Shown: positions 1 through 8,742 of the stretch, piece after piece
Layout of the letters: each line of letters opens with the position of its first letter
Numbering within the stretch: position 1 is the stretch's first letter
Origin: Diphasiastrum complanatum
Lineage: Eukaryota; Streptophyta; Lycopodiopsida; Lycopodiales; Lycopodiaceae
DNA: 64,000 nt
Direction: 5' to 3'
Assembly (NCBI GenBank): GCA_029204225.1
Contig: CM055109.1
Location: 21,386,349 to 21,450,348 of the forward strand
Notes under the pieces: generated by a model
The model's input: the letters and a program-made list of their open reading frames with translations, nothing else
Told to the model about the DNA's origin: nothing
The model's database searches: none
Made by a program: the position numbers and the translations under genes

Positions 1-54
1 AAATCTCCCGCGAGTCCTACTCGTCTTGTCACCTTGCGGTCTGTTTCCACTCGC

Positions 55-1385
55 TCATCTTTCTTCCTGGGGCTCAAATATTTGGAAGAATAGTTTGTTT
101 CCGAAGGGTAGTGGCCCCAGGTAATCTCGCACTTTCTCAATCAAACCGAACTTCTGCCAGTCTTCTATCATCGTGATACATCGAGAGGACATGAAGGTTG
201 TCCTATAATAGAGTCGAGCCATCATTTGGAGGTCGTCTTTTGACTGGAGGGCTACGTTGGGATTGATCCATATTGGATCTAAGTCTTGATCCCAAAAACA
301 TTCCTAATTCATGAAAAATGCCATTGATCTGCAGTGTTCGGTGCCTTCTCGTACGCATAGGTCAGCGTTGGATTTATATTTATGGCCAAAATCCATTGAT
401 GTATTCTCAGAGATCTTCGGGATTACTGGCCAATTGACAACTTCGACGCATGGTCGCTCCATTGGCTAGGGATTTCTTCGCTTGATTGGCATATAAAAGG
501 GATCAATCCTTTTCCATGCTGGTGCCCTCAGGTATTCCTGCAACCTTCTGCTGTCTTTTAGGACTTTATTACACCATTCAGGTTGTGATTGTAGCGCAAC
601 AATGATCTCGGCCCTTGTGGAATACTGGGTCTCATCAATCTCATCTTTTCCACTGCTCATATTGCAGGGGTACTTCCTCTCGAACTTCTCGAATTCTCTT
701 GTATCTGTCATAGAGGGTCTTTTCTTGCTTGGTGAGGCTGCCCTGTGTTGTTGCGGCAGCTTTTCCAGGTAATCATCTAATGCCTTGGCACGCCGCACCG
801 GGGAAACTAAGCCGTTTTAAGAACTCGTTCCGTCGGGCCTTGTACATCTCGGCAGGTCCTTGATGGGGTCTCAAAAATCGGCTAGGAGGGGGGTGAGAGG
901 AGGAGGGTGAATGAATGGGATAAATAGGTATGAAAGTCTTTGAGAAGTTGAAAGCAGAATAAGATGGAGGTTTGAAGGTAGGTGAGAAAAAAGAAAAAGC
1001 TCCAGAGGTAGCCTTGGTCCTCTTGTTGTCCGAACTTGAGCTACCATCTAACTGTTGGGTTTGGTCGTCATTGTCATTTGCTCCATTATCTCCATCATCA
1101 TCCCTCGGCTTCTGATCAGAGAATCCTGCTTGGGCCTTGCATGCCGTGTTCTAGTTTTTGGGACTTGAGAATGATTTTCGTCTGTTTTGCCGCAACGTTC
1201 TCAAAAAAAATTTTGTCAGCCTCTCGTTCTTGGCTCAACCTTATGTATTTATCCATTTGGATGGTTGAGGCTTGCGGAGCTTGGAATTGAATATCTTCAG
1301 GTTTCACTGGAGGGGCATCAATTGTCATTGATAATCCATCTCAAGTTTGGTCGATCTGGGCCATCTGTCGCTTGAGTTGTTGTTG
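55..1385 (-). pseudogene. decayed unknown protein-coding gene, roughly 440 codons, probably transposon-derived
   Basis: On the minus strand a coding trace can be followed from about 1385 down to a TGA at 57-55. The first part (1328-1150) begins MTIDAPPVKPEDIQ and is preceded in frame by a Gln/Lys-rich stretch and a stop. A frame change near 1150 leads into an acidic, then Ser/Pro-rich low-complexity segment. Another change near 800 leads into a frame starting at 798 that continues to 55 through two in-frame TAG codons (468-466 and about 309-307). The C-terminal half is rich in aromatic and charged residues (RLYYRTTFMSSRC, EDWQKFGLIEKV) and looks like a folded domain. I do not recognise the family. 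The upstream end is cut by the Copia element starting at about 1390. A gag-like or other transposon protein is possible but unproven. Confidence 0.45.
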
Positions 1386-1389
1386 TGAC

Positions 1390-3014
1390 CAGTCTGATTT
1401 TCATCATATTGCTTGAATTCTTTAAAGCAATTGAATGCTTCTGACTTGTTCTTTATGAACATGACTCTGGTGAACCAGGAGTAGTCAACAATGAATGTGA
1501 TAAAATATAGAGCTTGACCCAAAGAGGGTACACTCATAGGACCACATAGATCACCGTGAATCAGTGACAGAATGGAGTTCGCTCTCCTGGCTTGTCCTCT
1601 TGGAAATTTAGTTCTAGGTTGTTTCCCTAGTAGACAATTTTCACAAACAGTCTGATTAGCTGTAGAAACAACATTGATATTCATATTCTTGACCAATTTG
1701 TTATGATGCATGTACAAGATTAAACACATGTTTAAATGACCTAGTCTTTGATGCCAAATATGAGCATCAGAGTTACTCATAGAAAGTGCATAATCATCAC
1801 TCAGAATATACAAATTTCCATCTCTGTGTGCAGAGAAGATTTCATTGGAGTTCTCATCAAAAATAGTACAGTAAACAAAGCTCTATAGCCTTGATCAGTG
1901 ATCTTGCTAATAGATAATAGATTCTTTTTTAATTTGGGTACATAAAGTACACCATTTAGCTATCTAGTGATGTCATCATGGAACTGTAGTCGAATGGAGC
2001 ATTGTCCTTCAAGCGTCTGTGAACTTGAGTCGCCGAAGAAAAATGTACTTTGAATCTATTGCTATGAGAGTAGAAAATAGGTTCTTACATGGCGTCATGT
2101 GCTGTGAAGCACCTGAATCAAGATACCATTGATAGGCATCTCTACTTGGTTGATCTTGTACCATCAACGCCTTGTCCTCTTCTTGTGGATTTCTGATAGT
2201 GTCAATGCCTCCCTCTTGGTGCTACTGCATCTTCTTCCTCGCTTCCATTGTGCTTGAGAATGTGACAATCCTTTATGTTGTGATTGGATCTTTTGCAATA
2301 CCTGCAAAAGAGTTTGGTCTTGGATTATTGTTGATTGTGCTACTGTTGTTGTTGTTGCATTGAGACTGGCTGCTCCACCTTTGTCTTATTGTCTTTGAAG
2401 TTCTTCTTCTTCTTGGACTGCTGCTTATTAGAGTACAATGCCATTGACTTGGCCTCTTGACTTCTTTCTACAATAGGCTTGTTGTCAGCTTCTGGAGAGA
2501 CAACGTAGGAGTATTGCTTAGAAGCAATACTAGTTGTCATAGGATGATGGAAGACTGGCGAGAAGAGACATTGTTGAATCTTCTTTTGAAATAGGAGAAC
2601 CTATGACAGCAAGTTGATCCAGCAACTGTTTGAATTCGTTCAGGTGATCATTGACTGAGGTGCCTTCGCTCATCTTGAGTGTGAGGACCTTCTTCCTTAG
2701 AAATAGGCAAGTCGATACATATGAAGTCTCATAGATACTGTTATGATATACCACGCTTCTTTGGAGGTGGTATTGTTTGATATGTGAGCAATCTGAGTGT
2801 CTTTCAGATTTAAGGATACAATGGCAAGTGCTTTGTCATCCTTTGCTTCCCATGCTGGGAGCAGTTCAAGTTCTGCCGGTCTGGCTATAGAACCGTTTAC
2901 ATATCCCCATAGTTCCTTCTCGATTAAGATCATCCTCATCTTGAACTTCCACATGTGGAATTCATCTCCGTTGAATTTGTTAATCAAACGGATCTCTGAG
3001 GTTGAACCTTCCAT
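1390..3014 (-). pseudogene. Ty1/Copia gag-protease-integrase fragment (element A)
   Basis: Gag starts at 3014-3012 (MEGSTSEIRLINKFNGDEF, then HMWKFKM, the usual Copia gag opening). Gag continues through shifted frames to a Lys-rich tail and a CX2CX4HX4C zinc knuckle (FCRYCKRSNHNIKDC, near 2300-2260). The aspartic protease motif LDSGASQHMT lies near 2120-2090. The 1813-1390 part carries the GAG-pre-integrase HX3H-CX2C region (HIWHQRLGHLN, CENCLLGK) and the start of the integrase core (HGDLCGPM ... FITFIVDYS, first two acidic positions). The rest of integrase, RT and RNase H are missing because the element stops at about 1390 against the unknown gene. Several frameshifts and stops make it inactive. 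Its primer binding site and LTR lie directly upstream at higher coordinates. Confidence 0.85.
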
Positions 3015-3124
3015 TTAAATTGAGGAACAAAGATTGAACACAAACAGAATGAACTAGCTCTTATGAAATAAAAACGTATTAAGCTCTATTATAAATCCAA
3101 GGCTCTAGTAATCCAATAAACCAA

Positions 3125-3293
3125 GGCTCTGATACCACTTTTGTAAGTGTATGTGAAGCTCTGATACCAATCTTGTTGGTAGTTCGTAAGATGGAAATTA
3201 TCAATTCTGATATCACTTTTGTAGGTGTATGTGAAGCTCTGATACCAATCTTGTTGGTAGTTCATAAGATGGAAATTATCAGCTCTGGTACCA
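3125..3293 (-). repeat. tandemly repeated Copia primer-binding-site region
   Basis: The plus strand shows GCTCTGATACCA, the complement of the Met-tRNA primer binding site TGGTATCAGAGC, at three places in this stretch (about 3125, 3154 and 3234). A mutated copy GCTCTGGTACCA sits at 3282-3293 next to the LTR. The copies belong to an approximately 80-bp tandem duplication (about 3140-3290). Only one binding site is needed, so the extra ones probably arose by duplication or template slippage. Confidence 0.7.
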
Positions 3294-3297
3294 CATC

Positions 3298-4370
3298 TGT
3301 TGAGTGAATGCCTACAGATGAAAGACAACAATAATGATAATGAAAGAACAGTAATAACTGTGTAAACAGGATCGTGGATTACTTAGAGAATGGAGATTAT
3401 GAGCTATTCTTCTGTGTTGAATAAGATTATCAGTGTATTAGTCTTAGAGGGCCGTGAAAGAGAGATTGCACAAACGATTAGGCATCTGAGACAGCCATGC
3501 AATTCTCTAATACTGATAATCTGATATGAAGAGAATGTAGAAATAACTAAGGCGTTAGAGACAGCCATACATTTCTCTTTATAATGATGTTTGCATAAGA
3601 GGAGTGAGAGTTAATTTCATTCAACAAGAATGCAAAAAGATGTAGAAATGTAGCGAATCTGTATAATAAAATTGTAGTAACAACGATCAGACCACAATAC
3701 AATTGCACTGATAAGCGCGTAATTGTTCTGAATATATCTCTCTCCCTATAATCACTAACTCTGAGGATTCAGCTTCTGAGAGACCCGTTCTAGTCGTTTG
3801 ATCTCTATCTTCTGATCTCTTAGATCTCTCCTATCTTCAATCGCCCATTTACATTTATAGCAACTGGAAGATCATGCATTATTCTAGCTTTACATTTACA
3901 AGATAGCTGATTAGCTGACTAATTAGAACAGTTGTTATTGGAGCGTGAAGACGTAGACAGCCTGTGAGGAATCTTGTGTATTTCTACAGAGTATCAGGTT
4001 TTTCACTTGTGTAGAGTCCCTTGTAAAGCTATAGTGTCGGGTTTTTTGCCTGTAGAATCCCGTGTAAAACTGCAGTGTCGAGTTTTTCGCTTTTTTCCCA
4101 AGGCGAAAATTACATGGAAAAATGCAGTGTCGCATTTTTCACTTTTTGTCGCCTGTCAAAAACTGCATTTGAAAATGCAGTGTCGCATTTTTCGCTTTTG
4201 TTGCCTGTCATAAACTACATGTAAAAATGCAGTGTGGCATTTTTTGCATTTCTGGATGTGTTTGAAATGGCCTAAAGACTGAGTAACACAAGTGTTGCAA
4301 AAATAAAGGCGACGGTGTCGGGTTTTTCGCCTATCAAAAATTGTGAGAAAAAATGCAGACTGTAGCAACA
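3298..4370 (-). repeat. 5' LTR of Copia element A (approximate ends)
   Basis: The stretch next to the primer binding site begins TGTTGAG on the plus strand and ends TAGCAACA at 4370, so it has TG...CA ends in either orientation. The outer end resembles the outer end of the LTR at 18097-19304 (also TAGCAACA). The length of about 1.07 kb fits the other Copia LTRs in this window. The distal part, U3 in element orientation, contains the 52-bp array listed separately. No partner LTR is present because the element is truncated, so the ends are inferred from motifs. Confidence 0.5.
4035..4345. repeat. about 52-bp quasi-palindromic tandem array in LTR A
   Basis: Units start with GTGTCG(C/A/G)(A/G)TTTTT(C/T) at about 4035, 4074, 4126, 4179, 4231 and 4315. 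The middle units have a 52-53 bp period. Each contains TGCAGTGTCGCATTTTTCGC followed about 30 bp later by a roughly complementary A-rich part, so a unit can fold back on itself. Related arrays occur at 5700-5950 and 18810-19155. Confidence 0.75.
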
Positions 4371-4469
4371 ATTAGTCTATAAATGCAGACTGTTGAAAAA
4401 CAATTCATTTTCTACAGGTTTCATTTGAGAGAGTAAAATTGAGAGAAGGAAGGAGGGCAGTTAAAAAGA

Positions 4470-4725
4470 GTAGGAGTAAGATTAAACTCCAACATGTGGC
4501 CAATTTGAGTATCTGATATATTGAGGATAATAAGCGCGAAAGCTTTACCATCCTTTGATTTTCATTTCGAGTCATCTGTGTTGTCTTCAGCTTCACTTTG
4601 ATACCTGTGACAACATCCCACAACTCGTTGGCGATTAGTAAGGTCTTCATCTTGAGTTTCCATAAATGATAATTGGATCTATTCAGCTTGTCTGAGATAA
4701 GACTGGCTTTACTTTGAGAATCCAT
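4470..4725 (-). pseudogene. Copia gag N-terminal fragment (element B)
   Basis: Start codon at 4725-4723. The product opens MDSQSKASLISDKLN followed by NYHLWKLKMKTLL, the Copia gag N-terminal (UBN2-type) signature. Homology shifts frame within about 60 codons (ISDTQIGHM is readable in another frame) and ends near 4470, where unrelated AT-rich DNA begins. It is the same family as the gag fragment at 7100-7475. Its primer binding site (4907-4918) and LTR lie to the right. Confidence 0.75.
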
Positions 4726-5050
4726 TTGAAACTTTAGACTGTCGATAATTCGAATGTCGTTAGAAAAAAGATACAGTGCTGTGGAAATCAATTCTCTGAT
4801 TCCGAAACAATTTGATTCGAACTGAAGAATAATTTGATATCACGAGAAATATCAAATATAAGAGGTTGCGCTCTGATATAGTATTAGGCCTTGAAGAAGA
4901 ATCAACGCTCTGATACCATGTTGGAAAGAGGTGTATAAAAGGTAGGTTGAATAAGATTCGAATAAACTAATTCGAACGGCAAGAAAGAAAACTTATCGTG
5001 CGCAGCAGAATAATCTATCTTCCTCTTTCTCCATGCATGACTATGCCTAT

Positions 5051-5268
5051 CAATTTCGAACAAAACAATAGTGATAAAGAATCACGTTCGATCTTATAGT
5101 AACTAACTTTGACATCATTAGTACTATAGTGATTACGTAGCCAAACATTAGACAAACATCAATTTCGAACAAAACAATAGTGATAAAGAATTACGTTCGA
5201 TCTTATAGTAACTAACTTTGAAATCATTAGTACTATAGTGATTACGTAGCCAAACATTAGACAAATAA
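5051..5268. repeat. 109-bp tandem duplication inside LTR B
   Basis: The segment beginning AATTTCGAACAAAAC at 5052 recurs at 5161, and the copies are nearly identical to their ends (ATTAGACAAA). The homologous LTR at 7657-8742 carries a single copy near 8073, so this is a derived duplication. Confidence 0.85.
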
Positions 5269-5699
5269 TCCATCGCGAAGAATTACTAAAACGCATACAT
5301 TCCGAGACAAAGTTGAATACAATAAGAAGATAGTATCGATTCAGTATGAAAGCGAAATAGATGTAAATGAGTACAACAAGTTGTGGATCGAAGCCACGTA
5401 CTCTAAGCTATCTCTGAACAGCTAAAAAATAAGTTTGAAATAAGCGCAACTACTGAGAAGCAGTAAGTGCAATAGCAATATCTAATCAACTCTAAAGAAT
5501 TGAGCTAGAATGCTCAAGAGTGTTCAAGCTCGCAGGCTTGAGAGAGAGCTAACTATTCAATACTTGATCTGAGAATTAAGATGTTGAAATATAAACAACT
5601 TATACTAATAAATTAGTCGTGAAATGCGGCTACTAGTTTGCTGGATTCTGTTGGCATTCATCTAGTTCTTCTCACCGTAACTGTCATCAAGGAGAAAGC

Positions 5700-5950
5700 G
5701 AAAAAATGAGAGTTTTGTGAGAAATGCGACAGTGTCACAAAATCTCATTTTCTGAACAATTTGCCAAAGTCATTTTTTTAACATTTGAGGCACTTTGAAA
5801 AATGTGAAAAATGTGACACTTTATTTTTACTCGCAATTCCTGACAAGCGAAAAATGTGAAAAACGCGACATTACATTTTTACTCAAAATTTTTGATAGGC
5901 AAAAAATGTGAAAAACGTGACACTGTATATTTACTTGCAATTTTTGATAT
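5700..5950. repeat. about 52-bp A-rich array in LTR B
   Basis: Three to four units of the form GCGAAAAATGTGAAAAACGC followed by GACA(T/C)T and T-rich spacer are spaced about 51-52 bp apart. They match the complement of the array at 4035-4345, so the unit is present here in the opposite orientation. Confidence 0.65.
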
Positions 5951-6020
5951 TATTGTCAAACTCCATGTATTTCTGCAGATTGTGTAAAAACACTTGTAAT
6001 TCTGCAGACTATGTAAAACA

Positions 6021-6390
6021 CGGGAGAATCCGCAAAACTGGATAAAACCGGGTCATTGGGCACGCGAGTGTTACAAGAAGAAAGCAGACATAAAGGCAGG
6101 AAAAGTGACTCAACAAGCAAACATTGCCGAAGATGATGGAGAAGATGATGAGACAAGTGTCTTCTCATCGGCATTGGCATCCCAAGTTGATGATGGTGCC
6201 AGATGGTTCATAGACTCAGGCGCCACAAGGCATATGACCGGGAAATGTGATTGGTTTGAAAAATTCTCACCAATCCATGATGGGGATAAGGTCACTCAAG
6301 CCAATGGAGAGGAATGCCAGATACAGGGTGTGGGCAATGTACCTGTGCAGTTTCCTGATGGCAAAATTAAAAACATCCCTAATGTATTTT
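6021..6390 (+). pseudogene. Copia zinc knuckle and protease fragment, plus strand
   Basis: The frame containing 6105-6395 starts with the end of a gag zinc knuckle (KPGHWARECYKKK; its first two cysteines are lost). An acidic spacer and the Copia protease active site FIDSGATRHMTG follow, then the usual post-protease strand (EECQIQGVGNVPVQF). Homology stops abruptly at about 6390, where the sequence turns into the minus-strand gag tail of another Copia copy. This is opposite in orientation to the surrounding Copia pieces. Confidence 0.8.
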
Positions 6391-7074
6391 TTCTTCTTCT
6401 TTTTCCCTTTTGATGACGACTCTCCTTCGTCATCATCATCCTTGGATTTCTTAGGAATCCTTTTCCATCCTTTTTGCTTGCCTTTAGCAAGCAAGGCTTG
6501 ATCCTCCTGTGGGGTTTGCCTTGACTTCACCACTTCGCGACGCTGCTCTTCTTGCAACATGATTCCGTGGAAGTCTTCAAAAGTAGGCAACCTCTCCCTC
6601 GAAGCAATGCCGCTCACAAACATCTGTAGCCCTTCCGAGACACCGCTCATTGTGGTATGTACCAGTTCAATATCTCTGATTGGTTCTCCAATCGCCACAA
6701 GTTGATCTCTCAGCTCCTTTATCCTAGTGAAAAAGGATCTCACTAATTCACTTTCTTCCATCCTTATTGTGTTCAATCTCGACTTCAAGAACATGGCTCG
6801 AGCTGAATTGCAAGCTTGAAATTGCATTCTAAGAGCTTCCCAAGCTCCCCTAGTCGTCGTGGCATCACTTATGTGAGTGATCACATGGATTGATCAAGGA
6901 CAATGCTCTCTGCGCCTTTTTATCAAAGGCCCTTATGTCACTTGGAGTGGTATTTGGCCGGACTTCAATACCTGCCATGATTTCCCACAACTCTTTCTCC
7001 ATCAAAATGCTCTTCATTTTGAATTTCCAGATGTTGTAGTTAGAAGCCCCATCAAGTTTGCTTGCATCGGCCAT
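6390..7074 (-). pseudogene. Copia gag, nearly full length (element E)
   Basis: Gag starts at 7074 (MADASKLDGASNYNIWKFKM) and shifts frame near 6875. It continues as a 200-residue gag core (TTTRGAWEALRMQF, LVRSFFTRIKELRDQLVAIG, LPTFEDFHGIMLQEEQRR), ending in a Lys/Ser-rich tail at about 6390. The zinc knuckle that should follow is missing, because the sequence passes into the oppositely oriented protease fragment. The gag differs from the 4470 and 7100 fragments, so it is a different Copia family. Confidence 0.85.
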
Positions 7075-7099
7075 CTGTTACATGAGATTTTTAAACTGG

Positions 7100-7475
7100 T
7101 TAATATGATTCTAAAGAGAATTATTATTTGACATCTTGAGTGTGAAGAATTTCCTTCAAAGATGTAACTTAGTAGTTACGTCTCTCACATCATATAGTGA
7201 GCTCAGGATGTCCCAAGCTTCTTTCGAAGTTTTAGCTTCAGCTATGTGACCAATTTGAGTATTTGATATATTGAGGATAATAAACGCGATAGTTTTACCA
7301 TCCTTCGATTTCCATTTTGAGTCTTTTGTGTCGTCTTCAGGTTTCACTCTGTACCTGTAACAACATCCCATAACTCGTTGGCGATTAGCAAGGTCTTCAT
7401 CTTAAATTTTCATAAATGATAATTGGATCCATTCAACTTGTCTGTGATAAGACCGGCTTTACTTTGAGAATCCAT
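7100..7475 (-). pseudogene. Copia gag N-terminal fragment (element C)
   Basis: Start at 7475-7473, opening MDSQSKAGLITDKLNGSNYH. An early TGA replaces the conserved Trp codon of the HLWKFKM motif, and another TGA follows after the LWDVVTG region. Homology resumes in frame 7371-7156 (TIAFIILNISNTQIGHIAEA, TSKEAWDILSSLY). The piece is joined at about 7090 to the N-terminus of gag E, so two gag genes are fused head to tail. It is the same family as element B. Confidence 0.8.
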
Positions 7476-7656
7476 CTAGAACTTTAGACTGTCGATAGTC
7501 GTTAAGAGATACAGTGCTATGGAAATCAATTCTCTGATACCGAAACAAATTGATTCGAACTAAAAAATAATTTGATATCGCGAAAGATGTCAAGTATAAG
7601 AGCTTGCGTTCTAATATAGTATTAGGCCTTAAAGAAGAATCAACACTCTGATACCA

Positions 7657-8742
7657 TGTTGGAAAGAGGTGTATAAAACATAGGTTGAATAAGATTCGAA
7701 CAAAAAGAATTCGAACAACAAAAAAGAAAACTTATCGTGCACAGCGGAATAAACTATCTTCCTCTTTCTTCGTGCATGACTATGCCTACCTTTCTCTTTC
7801 TTCATGCATGATTATGCCTATCCACAAAAGAAAATGTCACCTTCTAATCAAAGGTATGGCGTTTGTCTTTTATATATCTGTTGAAATTCTAGATGATGAG
7901 TTTGTTGGATCTTTTGTTGTTCCCATGATTGAAGTATCTATTGAAAAGAAGTATATAAAAGATAGGTCGAATAAGATTTGGATAAAAGAATTCGAATGAC
8001 AAGAAAGAAAACTTATCGTGTGCAGCGGAATAAACTATCTTCCTCTTTCTTCATGCATGACTACACCTATCAATTTTGAACAAAACAATAGTGATAAAAA
8101 TCAAGTTCGATCTTATAGTAACTAACTTTGAAATCATTACTACTATAGTGATAACATAGCCAAACATTTAAAACATTGAATTATCAGACAAATAATCAGT
8201 CGCAAAGAATTACAGAAATGCATACATTCTGAGACGAAGCTGAACGCAATAAGAATATAGTATTGATTCACTATGAAAGCGAAACAGATGTAAATGAGTA
8301 CAACAATCTGCGATTCGAAGCCGCGTACTCTAAGCTATTTCTGAGCTACTAAAATATAAGTCTGAAGTAAGCGCAATTACTGATAAGCAGTGAGCGCAAT
8401 AGCAATCTCTAATCAACTCTAAAAAATTGAGCTATAATGCTCAAGAGTGTTCAAGCTCGCAGGCTTGAGAGAGAGCTAACTATTCAATACTTGATCTGAG
8501 AGCTAAGATGTTGAAATATGAACAACTATTTATACTAAGCAGCTAGGTCGTCAAATGCGGCTGCCAGTTGGCTAGAGTCTGCTGGCATTCATCCAGTTCT
8601 TCTCAGAAGTTGCTTGCTGATAAGCGGTGACATATGGGCGTAAATGGTCTGTCTACATAAATGAACATGACTGTCACTCTGCAGAAATGAACGTGATTGT
8701 CATCAGGGAGAGGCCATTGGAGGACATGACATTAGCAGAACA
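7657..8742 (-). repeat. 5' LTR of Copia element C (approximate ends)
   Basis: TGTTGGAAAGAGGTG begins right after ACTCTGATACCA (7645-7656), matching LTR B for most of its length, including the region around 8420-8520 (TCAAGCTCGCAGGCTTGAG, also at 5523). The proposed outer end is GCAGAACA at 8742. It lacks the A-rich array of LTR B and has its own small duplication of a CTTTCTTC(A/G)TGCATGA segment near 7766-7825. Confidence 0.5.

Larger units (their letters stand above)
4919..6020 (-). repeat. 5' LTR of Copia element B (approximate ends)
   Basis: The LTR starts TGTTGGAAAGAGG immediately after GCTCTGATACCA (4907-4918) and ends AAAACA at 6020. A closely similar sequence follows the same kind of binding site at 7657, which supports the inner boundary. 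Inside it are a 109-bp tandem duplication (5051-5268) and the A-rich array at 5700-5950. The outer boundary is inferred from the CA end and from the start of unrelated Copia coding homology just after it. Confidence 0.55.

Noticed and set aside
4035-4345. Regularly spaced repeats resembling a CRISPR array
   Set aside because: Plant nuclear LTR context, diverged units with similar spacers, no cas genes; it is a tandem array in an LTR.
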